Part shown: positions 1-7,017 of the stretch, piece by piece | Numbering within the stretch: position 1 is the first letter of the stretch | Layout: every line of letters starts with the position of its first letter | Source: Gammaproteobacteria bacterium | GTDB lineage: Bacteria; Pseudomonadota; Gammaproteobacteria; SZUA-140 | Direction of reading: 5' to 3' | Assembly (NCBI GenBank): GCA_003230195.1 | Contig: QIHH01000189.1 | Location: 1 to 15,117 of the forward strand | DNA: 15,117 nucleotides | Notes under the pieces: model-generated | The model's input: the letters and a program-made list of their open reading frames with translations, nothing else | Database searches by the model: none | Told to the model about the DNA's origin: nothing | Position numbers and translations under genes: made by a program

Positions 1-612
1 TTTGCTTCTGAGCTGCAAGCGCGCATCAATGGTGCTTCTGCGTTAAAAGATGCAGGTGTTTCAGCAAATGTGGCTTTTGATGCGACGCTGGACAACGAGC
101 GTTTTATAATATCATCTACCCGTTATGGCAGTGATTCGAAGGTTAATATTAACGCAGTTGAGGGTAGTGGTCTTGGCTTGAGTGTGGGTGCCGGTGTGGT
201 TGGCTTGGATGTGGCTGGTACTATTGGTGGGCAATCCGCCTCAGGTTCTGGGCGATTGCTAACGGGGACGGTAAATGCAGCAGGCTTGACGGTTGAGATC
301 CTTGGTGATGCCGAGGGTGATCTCGGCACGATATCGTTTGCACGCGGAATTGCTGACACGTTAAGTTCATTGATTGATGGCATGCTTAACGCTGGTGGTG
401 CGCTTAATATTCGAATTGATGGAGTTGAAAACAGGATTGAGGGTATTAATGAAGACAGAGTGACCTTAGGAGGGCGGATGGCGGCACTTGAGAGTCGACT
501 CTTATCGCAGTTTCTGGCGATGGATCTACTAGTGAGCCAGCTACGGGGAACCAGTAATTTTTTGGATCAGCAGCTTGAATCGTTACCAAGGATTGGTGGT
601 AGGAGACGATAG
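1..612 (+). CDS. fliD: Flagellar filament capping protein FliD (hook-associated protein 2), C-terminal part
   Basis: This is the last 203 codons of FliD. The reading frame is open from base 1 and the gene begins upstream of the window; the GTG at 70 is an internal codon. FliD forms the cap at the filament tip and inserts flagellin subunits. The sequence shows the typical FliD C-terminal half: the DVAGTIGGQSASGSGRLLTG block (near nt 211-270), then a segment matching FARGIADTLSSLIDGML, then the late amphipathic helical region with NRIEGINEDRVTLGGRMAALESRL and QFLAMDLLVSQL, ending in a short tail. This C-terminal helix belongs to the coiled-coil D0/D1 leg that contacts the filament end. fliS lies 51 nt downstream, so the two are probably co-transcribed. 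Family assignment is firm; the N-terminal part and the promoter are not visible. Confidence 0.95.
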   Translation, partial: FASELQARINGASALKDAGVSANVAFDATLDNERFIISSTRYGSDSKVNINAVEGSGLGLSVGAGVVGLDVAGTIGGQSASGSGRLLTGTVNAAGLTVEILGDAEGDLGTISFARGIADTLSSLIDGMLNAGGALNIRIDGVENRIEGINEDRVTLGGRMAALESRLLSQFLAMDLLVSQLRGTSNFLDQQLESLPRIGGRRR

Positions 613-616
613 GAAA

Positions 617-667
617 ATGAACAAGATAATCATAACAGGGATTAACGTGATGGAGATCAAACGATGA
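617..667 (+). CDS. Possible 16-codon ORF coupling fliD to fliS
   Basis: A short ORF, ATG at 617 to TGA at 665-667, fills the whole fliD-fliS gap and would encode MNKIIITGINVMEIKR. Its stop overlaps the fliS start as ATGA, a typical translational-coupling geometry. An AGGAG at 601-605 lies 11 nt upstream of its ATG, rather far but plausible as a ribosome-binding site, while fliS also has its own GGAG at 652-655 inside this ORF. I recognise no family. It may be a leader or coupling peptide, or chance: 51 nt without a stop is not rare. Nothing shows that it is translated. Confidence 0.25.
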   Translation: MNKIIITGINVMEIKR

Positions 668-1122
668 GTTTTTCAGGCAGGAAATCTGGCGTGGATCAGT
701 ATATAAAGCAGAGCGTTCAAGGGGGAATTGAAAGTGCAACACCGCATCGATTGATACAGATGTTGATGGAGGGGGCGTTAGAGAAAATTTCGGCTGCAAA
801 GTTTAATATGGAACAGCATGAGATCGCTAAAAAGGGTGAAAATATTAGCGTTGCGATTTCGATCATTGATGGTTTACGTGTCAGCCTTGATAAGCCAACA
901 GGTGGTGAAATTGCCCAGAACTTGGATGACCTTTATGAATATATGGGGCATATTCTATTGCAGGCTAATTTAAAAAATGATGTGAATTTGCTAGATGAAG
1001 TTTCAAAATTACTGAACGAAATAAAAGGGGCCTGGGATGCGATTCCTAACGATATTGTGATGGACCATGCAAGCAACGTGAAGAGTGAGCATGATAAAAA
1101 AACTGTCTCTAATGTCAGTTAG
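664..1122 (+). CDS. fliS: Flagellin export chaperone FliS
   Basis: The product is 152 aa, slightly longer than the usual 120-140 aa of FliS. FliS binds the C-terminal end of newly made flagellin in the cytoplasm, stops premature polymerisation and delivers flagellin to the export gate. Family marks are the N-terminal VDQYIKQSVQGGIESATPHRLIQMLMEGALEKI block (residues about 10-42), where the 'hxLIxMLxxGAL' helix forms part of the flagellin groove, and the later SLDKPTGGEIAQNLDDLYEYM segment (about 79-99). The C-terminal 20 residues are charged and probably disordered. The start ATG is preceded by GGAG at 652-655 with 8-nt spacing. It sits between fliD and a fliT-like gene, the standard chaperone order. 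Confidence 0.96.
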   Translation: MSFSGRKSGVDQYIKQSVQGGIESATPHRLIQMLMEGALEKISAAKFNMEQHEIAKKGENISVAISIIDGLRVSLDKPTGGEIAQNLDDLYEYMGHILLQANLKNDVNLLDEVSKLLNEIKGAWDAIPNDIVMDHASNVKSEHDKKTVSNVS

Positions 1123-1133
1123 ATTTTTACGAG

Positions 1134-1505
1134 ATGTCGACGATGTATTCTGCAATCCCTGCAACTAATGATAGTGCACTGTTAGCAGCATTGAATGATC
1201 GCAATGCACAGCTTGATCTGATTCAGGCCATTACCCAGAAAATGCTGCAGATGGCGCAACAGCAGGCGTGGGAAAATATTAATAAGCTGGAGGCTGAGCG
1301 AAGTCAGCTGATTTATTCTTTTTTTGAAACGAAGCCTTTAGTAGCTGAAGCTGAACATGTCGCAAGCATCATTCTTGAGGTGTTAGCTGCCGATAAGATG
1401 ATCATAGCGTTAAGTTTGTCTGAACAGCATGAAATTATGGGAAGCGCTCAAAAAATTAATCGTGGTAAGCAAGCATCGAAAGCGTATGCGATGTCTGAAA
1501 AATAG
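1134..1505 (+). CDS. fliT: FliT-like flagellar chaperone / hypothetical flagellar protein
   Basis: A 123-aa, mostly alpha-helical acidic protein without signal peptide or membrane segment. Position directly after fliS, size, and the pattern of an N-terminal helix (ALLAALNDRNAQLDLIQAITQKMLQMAQ) followed by a helix with W and E-rich face (WENINKLEAERSQLIYSFF) fit the FliT family. In FliT the last helix binds the FliD cap protein and the export apparatus. Sequence conservation in this family is low, so the call rests on context plus general pattern. Neither the ATG at 1134 nor the in-frame ATG at 1143 (120 aa) has a convincing Shine-Dalgarno sequence; translation may depend on coupling to fliS, whose stop is 11 nt upstream. 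Confidence 0.78.
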   Translation: MSTMYSAIPATNDSALLAALNDRNAQLDLIQAITQKMLQMAQQQAWENINKLEAERSQLIYSFFETKPLVAEAEHVASIILEVLAADKMIIALSLSEQHEIMGSAQKINRGKQASKAYAMSEK

Positions 1506-1575
1506 GCGTTACCTGACGTGTTAGCACATAAAAAATCTGTTGCTCAGTGAATTAAAGTTCCTGTATTGTCCGTTT

Positions 1576-2172
1576 ATGACTATCAGTGACAATAATCGAG
1601 AGCAGTTAGGTAAAGGCGTTATTTATAAAGATATCGTGCCATTGAGGTGGCGTGATATTGAACGTGATGAGTTGGCGTTCTCATACCTGAGTCTGCAAGA
1701 TGCGAACGAAGAAGTATTGCGCTTTATTACGACTTTAGATGAATTCCATGTTGATAATCAGGACGAACTTGGTAGCAGTAGTGGCTCAGACCTGAGTCGA
1801 ATCGAATTCAAATTAAACCTCTTGCTTGATATGGTCACGCAGCTAGTCGAGCGTGAAACAGCGATGCCTGAAGCTGTTCCGATTACACTCGGTTCTGGCG
1901 GCATTGAATGGCTGTCGATTATTGCACCGCGCCCAGATGCGCTGCTGAAGGTGTCGCTCTACTTACATCACAAATATCCGCGTCCTTTTGTGGTTATCGG
2001 TAAGGTGCTAAGTGTAGATCCAGTTGAGAGGTGCGCTGGAATGACTAATAAATACATCGTTCGCCTGAGTTACGAGACAATGAGCGCCTCAGTGCAATCG
2101 GGGCTTGAAAAGCTTATTTTTCGCCAGCATCGTCGTAGCATTGCGCAGTCGCGTCGGACCTCGAAATTATAG
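1576..2172 (+). CDS. Atypical (tPilZ-like) PilZ-domain protein of the flagellar cluster
   Basis: A soluble protein of 198 aa from the ATG at 1576; the frame is open 12 codons further to a TTG at 1540, but neither start has a clear ribosome-binding site. PilZ domains are c-di-GMP receptors. Here an RxxxR-like RDIER occurs at residues 26-30, and a degenerate second motif TLGSGGIEW at 104-112 stands where canonical PilZ has (D/N)xSxGG. Between them is a long hydrophobic heptad helix (SRIEFKLNLLLDMVTQLVERE, about 74-94), the arrangement known from the tetrameric atypical PilZ (tPilZ) family of Xanthomonas. The C-terminal end is strongly basic (RQHRRSIAQSRR). Placement between fliT and fleQ suggests a role in c-di-GMP or oligomer-linked flagellar control. 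The fold assignment is by pattern and memory of the family; ligand binding is unproven because the D/N and S positions are replaced. Confidence 0.72.
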   Translation: MTISDNNREQLGKGVIYKDIVPLRWRDIERDELAFSYLSLQDANEEVLRFITTLDEFHVDNQDELGSSSGSDLSRIEFKLNLLLDMVTQLVERETAMPEAVPITLGSGGIEWLSIIAPRPDALLKVSLYLHHKYPRPFVVIGKVLSVDPVERCAGMTNKYIVRLSYETMSASVQSGLEKLIFRQHRRSIAQSRRTSKL

Positions 2173-2186
2173 CGTTGCGCTTTTTA
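2171..2186 (+). terminator. Weak candidate intrinsic terminator after the PilZ-like gene
   Basis: AGCG-TTG-CGCT (2171-2181) is a 4-bp hairpin followed by TTTT and overlaps the stop codon of the PilZ-like gene. More T-rich sequence follows (2190-2206). The stem is short, so termination would be weak or partial. It fits a boundary between the fliD-fliS-fliT operon and the separately transcribed fleQ. Confidence 0.25.
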
Positions 2187-2262
2187 GTCGGTTTTTATCT
2201 TTTTTGTGGATAAATAATACTTCAATAATGAAAGCCTTCTTATATCAGTCAGTTGTAGCTTA

Positions 2263-2291
2263 TTGACCAGTCGTAATCACTGTGCTATGTT
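2263..2291 (+). promoter_or_regulatory. Predicted sigma-70 promoter of fleQ
   Basis: TTGACC (2263-2268) and TATGTT (2286-2291) are separated by 17 nt. A TG dinucleotide one base before the -10 element (2283-2284) makes it an extended -10. Transcription would start near 2298, giving a leader of about 80 nt before the fleQ ATG. Top-tier fleQ regulators are usually made from a sigma-70 promoter, which agrees. The surrounding 205-bp gap (2173-2377) contains no other gene. Confidence 0.45.
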
Positions 2292-2377
2292 TCTTGTGAC
2301 AGTTTTTTGACGTCTCAAGTGGTGACAGGGGTTTGTAGGCACCATGCATTGAACGATACGATTTAAGGGGAGTGTGA

Positions 2378-3826
2378 ATGGAGTCAGTCCTGGTGATAGA
2401 TCTTAATGAGGGGACTCATCAAGACTTAAAGGCGATCTTGGGGTTTATTGATTGCGCTGATGTAACGCTAACCACGGCAGACGCGTGGACTCCGGCGACG
2501 TGCAAAGCAGATGATGTTGGTGTTGTTATTGTGGCGAAATCCATTGGAGAAAGGCTTCCTCAGTTACTGCAGGCAATAAAGGCGTGGGGTAAGCAGGTTC
2601 CTGTTTTTCTTTTAATCGATAGCAATCACAATCTTAAACTATCGACTGATCTTGCTACTGGTATTCTTGGCAAAATAAAATATCCGGTTAAGTATCGAGA
2701 CTTGACCGTCGCCATTCAGCAGGCCGAGGTTTTTCGTGAAAGCCACTCTAAGCGCCAAGGTGCACATTCCCCAGAGCTGTTTCGCAGTCTGGTTGGAAAT
2801 AGTCGTGGTGTTCGCGAGGTTAGAGTGCAAATTGAACAAGTCGCAGGTTCTGATGCGACCGTATTAATTTTAGGTGAATCGGGTACGGGTAAAGAGGTTG
2901 TTGCGCGTAATGTTCATTATCACTCAGAACGCCGAGGTAAGCCTTTTGTGCCAATTAACTGTGGTGCGATCCCATCTGAATTGTTAGAAAGTGAGCTTTT
3001 CGGTCATGAAAAGGGCGCTTTTACTGGTGCGATTAGTGCGCGTCAGGGGCGTTTTGAACTAGCTGATGGCGGCACACTGTTTCTGGATGAAATTGGTGAT
3101 ATGAGTGTGCAGATGCAGGTTAAATTATTGCGAGTACTGCAGGAACGTACGTTTGAGCGAGTGGGTAGTAACAAGACAATTCAATCAAATGTACGAATTG
3201 TGGCAGCCACTCATCGGAACCTTGAAGAAGCAATTGTTGAAGGCAAGTTCAGAGAAGATCTTTTCTATCGCCTGAATGTATTCCCCATTGATATGCCGCC
3301 ATTGCGAGAACGTGTCGAAGATATTCCATTGTTGGTTAATGAGCTGATCAAGCGACTTGAGCATGAGAAGCGTGGTTCAGTGCGCCTGACGCAGGCGGCA
3401 GTATTGGCACTATGTCAGTATCATTGGCCAGGCAATGTACGTGAACTTGCAAACATGATTGAACGTTTGGTGATTATGCACCCGTACGGTGTGGTGGATG
3501 CACATGATTTACCGCAAAAATTCCAAGTAGATAACGGGGCTGATACGACAGCATTAACCGCTGTGATCAAGAAAAATGCTATTTACGATAATACGCCAAG
3601 TGTGGCAGCGGCATCGATAGATCTGCTTGATACACCTCGCTTACCACAGGATGGCATAGACCTGAAAGAACACTTGAGTAACCTAGAGTGCAACCTGATC
3701 AAACAGGCATTAGAAGATGCTGATGGGGTTGTGGCTCATGCTGCTAACCGTTTACGACTGCGTAGAACAACGCTGGTTGAGAAATTGCGGAAATATGGGT
3801 TACAGCGTTCAGATGAAGCGACATAA
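2378..3826 (+). CDS. fleQ: Sigma-54-dependent flagellar master regulator FleQ
   Basis: A 482-aa enhancer-binding protein that starts the flagellar cascade with sigma-54 and, in Pseudomonas, also switches biofilm genes in response to c-di-GMP. Domains: a receiver-like FleQ domain (1-120) that lacks the phospho-acceptor Asp (A53/K54 lie where the D would be), so it is probably not phosphorylated; an AAA+ domain (about 135-365) with Walker A GESGTGKE (166-173), sigma-54 contact loop GAFTGA (213-218), Walker B GGTLFLDE (231-238), FREDLFYRLN (291-300) and WPGNVREL (350-357); and a Fis-type HTH (about 445-475, with RLRLRRTTLVEKLRKYG). Residues used for c-di-GMP binding in P. aeruginosa FleQ are present: LFRSLVG (134-140), KEVVARN (172-178) and an ExxxR (E322-R326). 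The start has AAGGGGAG at 2365-2372, 5 nt before ATG. It lies alone between two promoters, upstream of fleSR. Confidence 0.97.
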   Translation: MESVLVIDLNEGTHQDLKAILGFIDCADVTLTTADAWTPATCKADDVGVVIVAKSIGERLPQLLQAIKAWGKQVPVFLLIDSNHNLKLSTDLATGILGKIKYPVKYRDLTVAIQQAEVFRESHSKRQGAHSPELFRSLVGNSRGVREVRVQIEQVAGSDATVLILGESGTGKEVVARNVHYHSERRGKPFVPINCGAIPSELLESELFGHEKGAFTGAISARQGRFELADGGTLFLDEIGDMSVQMQVKLLRVLQERTFERVGSNKTIQSNVRIVAATHRNLEEAIVEGKFREDLFYRLNVFPIDMPPLRERVEDIPLLVNELIKRLEHEKRGSVRLTQAAVLALCQYHWPGNVRELANMIERLVIMHPYGVVDAHDLPQKFQVDNGADTTALTAVIKKNAIYDNTPSVAAASIDLLDTPRLPQDGIDLKEHLSNLECNLIKQALEDADGVVAHAANRLRLRRTTLVEKLRKYGLQRSDEAT

Positions 3827-3833
3827 AATTGAC
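3820..3833 (+). promoter_or_regulatory. Candidate FleQ-binding site upstream of fleSR
   Basis: GACATAAAATTGAC matches the published P. aeruginosa FleQ box (GTCaNTAAAtTGAC, as I recall it) at 11 of 13 specified positions. It overlaps the fleQ stop codon and lies about 80-93 bp upstream of the predicted sigma-54 start site at about 3913, a normal distance for an enhancer-binding protein. Function is inferred from sequence and position. Confidence 0.45.
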
Positions 3834-3885
3834 TCTTCTTTTTTGCTTACGCTGTAATTACTTGAATTATAAGTAGTTAGTAAAT

Positions 3886-3902
3886 TCGGCACAGATATTG
3901 CT
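3886..3902 (+). promoter_or_regulatory. Sigma-54 promoter of fleSR
   Basis: TCGGCACAGATATTGCT has GG (3888-3889) and GC (3900-3901) separated by exactly 10 nt and close agreement with the -24/-12 consensus TGGCAC-N5-TTGCT. Transcription would begin about 3913, 44 nt before the fleS ATG. FleQ plus sigma-54 activation of fleSR is known in Pseudomonas, and the fleQ gene and a FleQ-box-like site are immediately upstream. Confidence 0.8.
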
Positions 3903-3956
3903 TTTTGTAGTGCGAGGAATCTGATTCTTCGTGATATTTAAAGAGGTAGTATTTGT

Positions 3957-5159
3957 ATGGGTCAGCAGCAAGTAACAGACAGCAGTGAGTTAAAAGATGC
4001 ATTTAGTCTTTTTAATCAGGCTTCAGACCAATTAGCAGGCAGTTATCGTATTCTGGAAAATCGTGTTCATCAGTTAACGGATGAACTTGCGATTGAGCGT
4101 AGCCGCCGTTATGTGCGTGATAGTGATAATGAACAGGTCATTCGCCGCTTCGAAGGTTTACTGGATGCGTTGCCAGCGGCAGTGATTGTGCTGGATGGTG
4201 ACGGTTACGTTCAGCAGTGTAATCGCGCGGCAACGGAATTGATTGGTGAACCCCTTTTAAGCCTCCTGTGGCGTGATGTGGTCGTCCGCGCTTTTCAACC
4301 AACAGCATGTGGTGATGATGTGCCTTTAATCGATGGCCGCATCGTCAATATTGCAACACGCCCGGCCTGCAATGCGCCAGGCCAAATTATCTTATTAACA
4401 GACGTGACAGAAGCGCGTGCAATGCAGGCACTTTTGAGTCGACATCAGCGACTATCCGCGATGGGTGAGATGGTGGCGTCAATAGCACATCAAATACGTA
4501 CTCCTTTAGCTTCCGGTCTACTTTACGCCTCTCATCTGAAACGTGATGACCTAGATCAAGGTCGCCGCAGCCGTTATGCAGATCAGATCGTCTCCCGTCT
4601 AAAGCATTTAGAGCATTTAGTGGATGACATGCTGGTATTTGCACGAGGAGGCAATTTCAGTGCTGACCGAATCAAGCTCACCACTTTATTGAGTGAGCTG
4701 GAGCAGATGATGGCACCTCAGTTGGCGGGTAGAGCATGTGAACTCGAAATTATTAACAGTGAAGACGTTAAAGTTGCAGGTCACCACGAAGCACTTTCAG
4801 CCGTACTGCAAAACCTTGTTCTAAATGCTATTCAGGCTTGTGATAAAGGTAGTGACACTGGTGTTGAAGAGAAGGTTAACGGACATGTCATTGTTGAGTG
4901 TCGTAATGTGACAGCCGAGACGATTGATATTTTTATTACTGATAATGGCCATGGTATTTCAGTCAGCATACAAGAAAGAATTTTTGAACCATTTTTCACA
5001 ACCAAGCCTCAGGGAACAGGACTGGGCCTGGCTGTCGTTCAGGCAATTATGCATGCACATGATGGTGCTATCTGGATTGAATCATCATCAGATAAACAGC
5101 ATGGAGGTACCACTTTTGCGATACGCCTGCGACTGCTTAAAGATGACGCTGATAAATAA
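3957..5159 (+). CDS. fleS: Flagellar two-component sensor histidine kinase FleS (FlrB type)
   Basis: A 400-aa cytoplasmic histidine kinase with no membrane segment or signal peptide, as expected for FleS/FlrB. It passes phosphate to FleR. Order: an N-terminal coiled segment (about 10-60, ending in charged residues), a PAS domain (about 62-155, FEGLLDALPAAVIVLDGDGYV onwards), a HisKA dimerisation domain with the H-box AHQIRTPL (phospho-acceptor H178), and an HATPase domain with N-box NLVLNAIQA (286-294), G1 DNGHG (329-333), F-box EPFF (344-347) and G2 GTGLGL (353-358). All catalytic boxes look intact. The PAS domain suggests an internal signal, possibly the state of the export apparatus, but no ligand is evident. 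AGAGGT at 3942-3947 precedes the start by 9 nt. fleR follows after 60 nt. Confidence 0.96.
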   Translation: MGQQQVTDSSELKDAFSLFNQASDQLAGSYRILENRVHQLTDELAIERSRRYVRDSDNEQVIRRFEGLLDALPAAVIVLDGDGYVQQCNRAATELIGEPLLSLLWRDVVVRAFQPTACGDDVPLIDGRIVNIATRPACNAPGQIILLTDVTEARAMQALLSRHQRLSAMGEMVASIAHQIRTPLASGLLYASHLKRDDLDQGRRSRYADQIVSRLKHLEHLVDDMLVFARGGNFSADRIKLTTLLSELEQMMAPQLAGRACELEIINSEDVKVAGHHEALSAVLQNLVLNAIQACDKGSDTGVEEKVNGHVIVECRNVTAETIDIFITDNGHGISVSIQERIFEPFFTTKPQGTGLGLAVVQAIMHAHDGAIWIESSSDKQHGGTTFAIRLRLLKDDADK

Positions 5160-5219
5160 TTCAAGTGATGTAGCGACATGTTACTCATCACTATTAATGT
5201 GTGAAAGGAAGGAGGATAT

Positions 5220-6614
5220 ATGAGTTGTTCCACTGTACTAGTCGTTGAAGATGATATTTCACTGCGTGAAGCACTGTGCGATACGCTGGACTTAGCTGGC
5301 TATGATGTGGCAATTGCTGAGGATGGTAGTGCCGCACTTGATGTCCTTTCCTCTCATGAAGTGGGCCTTGTTATCAGTGATGTACAGATGAAACCGATGG
5401 ATGGAAATACCCTGCTTAAGAAAATTAAATCAAATAATCCAGAGCTACCTGTGCTGTTGATGACAGCTCATGGCAGTGTTCAGAATGCAGTTGAAGCGAT
5501 GAGAGAGGGTGCTTCTGACTATTTACTAAAACCATTTGATGCCAACGCACTGATTAAAATGGTGGCGCGTTACTTTACGAAAGAGCATGTAGATACTAAA
5601 GACTTTATAGCGCGGGATGAAAAGAGTTTGGCATTGATGCAGATGGCAAGCCGAGTTGCTAAAAGTGATGCGACTGTGATGATCAGCGGTGATAGTGGTG
5701 TTGGAAAAGAGGTGCTGGCTCGATACATTCATCAGCATTCTAATCGCGCAGAAAAGCCATTTATTGCAATTAACTGTGCGGCTATTCCAGAGAACATGCT
5801 AGAAGCAACACTGTTCGGTTACGAGAAAGGCGCCTTTACCGGAGCGTACCAGGCATCGCCAGGGAAGTTTGAGCAGGCCCAGGGCGGAACACTTTTATTA
5901 GACGAAATTTCTGAAATGGATCTTGGTTTACAAGCCAAATTACTTCGTGTGTTGCAGGAACGAGAAGTTGAACGCCTTGGTGGACGTAAGATGATTTCAC
6001 TGGATGTGAGAGTACTTGCAACTTCAAATAGAAGAATGATGGAAGAGGTCTCTGCGCAGCGTTTTCGTGAAGATCTATTTTATCGTTTAAATGTGTTCCC
6101 ACTTTATATGGCCCCACTACGCGACCGGCCTGCAGATATTTTACCGCTGGTTCAGCGTTTGATTGGAAATAACAAAGGCCTTAATGGAGCGATTCCCCCT
6201 GAGCTTTCTACTGCAGCAGAAAATAAGCTGTTATCTCATTCGTGGCCAGGAAATGTGCGTGAATTAGATAATATTATGCAGCGTGCACTGATTCTAAAAT
6301 CTGGCCAGACAATTAATGTGGATGATCTTCAGTTTGAAACTGATAATTCATCAACTAGTAGTATTATTGCGAGTAATGGTGAGGTTTCAACTACTCAAGC
6401 AACACAGCCCACTGGAATGACATCGAAAGAAAGCCTGAAGTCTCATGAACAAAATATGATTTTAGAAACGCTGCGGTTGATGAGTGGAAATCGAAAGTCA
6501 ACGGCGCAGCAGTTGGGAATTAGTCAGCGAACATTGCGCTATAAATTGGCGAAAATGCGGGATTCTGGAATTCTAATTCAAAGTGTCGGTCAAAGCGGAC
6601 TAGAAGGGTTTTAA
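5220..6614 (+). CDS. fleR: Sigma-54-dependent flagellar response regulator FleR (FlrC type)
   Basis: A 464-aa response regulator that, once phosphorylated by FleS, activates sigma-54 promoters of middle and late flagellar genes. Receiver domain (about 4-120) with acidic pair D11/D12, phospho-acceptor D54 (VISDVQM), T82 and K104, all conserved. AAA+ domain (about 130-355) with Walker A GDSGVGKE (157-164; the commoner form is GESGTGKE), GAFTGA (204-209), Walker B GGTLLLDE (222-229) and WPGNVREL (342-349). A low-complexity Ser/Thr linker (about 376-400) leads to a Fis-type HTH (about 425-447, STAQQLGISQRTLRYKLAKM). The start has a strong AGGAGG at 5210-5215, 4 nt upstream. Unlike FleQ it keeps the full phosphorylation pocket. 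The next gene, fliE, begins 22 nt after the stop. Confidence 0.97.
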   Translation: MSCSTVLVVEDDISLREALCDTLDLAGYDVAIAEDGSAALDVLSSHEVGLVISDVQMKPMDGNTLLKKIKSNNPELPVLLMTAHGSVQNAVEAMREGASDYLLKPFDANALIKMVARYFTKEHVDTKDFIARDEKSLALMQMASRVAKSDATVMISGDSGVGKEVLARYIHQHSNRAEKPFIAINCAAIPENMLEATLFGYEKGAFTGAYQASPGKFEQAQGGTLLLDEISEMDLGLQAKLLRVLQEREVERLGGRKMISLDVRVLATSNRRMMEEVSAQRFREDLFYRLNVFPLYMAPLRDRPADILPLVQRLIGNNKGLNGAIPPELSTAAENKLLSHSWPGNVRELDNIMQRALILKSGQTINVDDLQFETDNSSTSSIIASNGEVSTTQATQPTGMTSKESLKSHEQNMILETLRLMSGNRKSTAQQLGISQRTLRYKLAKMRDSGILIQSVGQSGLEGF

Positions 6615-6623
6615 GGTTAAAAA

Positions 6624-6629
6624 AGGAGG
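6624..6629 (+). promoter_or_regulatory. Ribosome-binding site that decides the fliE start
   Basis: AGGAGG lies 7 nt before the ATG at 6637, supporting that codon. The in-frame GTG at 6634 is only 4 nt away. An out-of-frame ATG at 6630 directly abuts the site and runs into a stop after four codons, so it is unlikely to be used. Confidence 0.7.
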
Positions 6630-6636
6630 ATGAGTG

Positions 6637-6963
6637 ATGAGTGACATCGATGTGAATTACTTATTATCACAGTTGCGCAGTAGTGCGCTTGAGGCAAAAG
6701 GTGTTGATAGAACGACTAGCGCTGCGGCCAACCCGACAGGGCTAGATTTCTCTGAGCAGTTAAAAGATGCCATCAATCAGGTTAACACTGTGCAAAAAGA
6801 ATCTGGAAGATTAAAAAATGATTTTACCATGGGGGATAAAAACGTTGACCTAGTCGATGTCATGGTGGCCTCTCAAAAAGCGAGTGTTTCCTTTCAAGCG
6901 ATGCTTCAGGTACGCAACAAGCTTATTTCAGCTTACCAGGATGTAATGAGCATGCCGATCTAA
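6637..6963 (+). CDS. fliE: Flagellar hook-basal body protein FliE
   Basis: A 108-aa protein, the normal FliE length. FliE sits at the junction between the MS-ring FliF and the proximal rod and is itself a type III export substrate, so the absence of a signal peptide is expected. Recognisable parts are DFSEQLKDAINQVNTVQKESGRLKNDF (about 36-62) and the conserved C-terminal half from VDLVDVMVASQKASVSFQAMLQVRNKLISAYQDVMSMPI (about 70-108), which is the diagnostic FliE signature. The frame is open three bases further to a GTG at 6634, but the spacing of the upstream AGGAGG favours ATG 6637. It opens the fliEFGHIJ block and is only 22 nt downstream of fleR. Confidence 0.96.
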   Translation: MSDIDVNYLLSQLRSSALEAKGVDRTTSAAANPTGLDFSEQLKDAINQVNTVQKESGRLKNDFTMGDKNVDLVDVMVASQKASVSFQAMLQVRNKLISAYQDVMSMPI

Positions 6964-7017
6964 CGGTTCTAGATAGAATAGTATTAACGCTTTGATGCAT
7001 TGAAAAAAGAGAACATT

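Noticed and set aside
1553..1579. TAAAGTTC followed by a weak -10, resembling a sigma-28 (FliA) promoter
   Set aside because: The -10 match is poor and it overlaps the start codon of the PilZ-like gene, so it could not serve that gene.
4924..5223. 99-codon plus-strand ORF overlapping the end of fleS and the start of fleR
   Set aside because: It lies over the conserved ATPase boxes of fleS in another frame and has no ribosome site or family pattern.
5644..5660. TGGCAAGCCGAGTTGCT inside fleR, similar to a sigma-54 site
   Set aside because: The GG and GC are 11 nt apart rather than 10, and the place inside the AAA+ coding region makes no sense for a promoter.
6513..6529. GG-N10-GC element TTGGGAATTAGTCAGCG in the 3' end of fleR as a fliE promoter
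   Set aside because: The -12 half does not resemble TTGCW and the segment encodes the conserved HTH of FleR; chance match.
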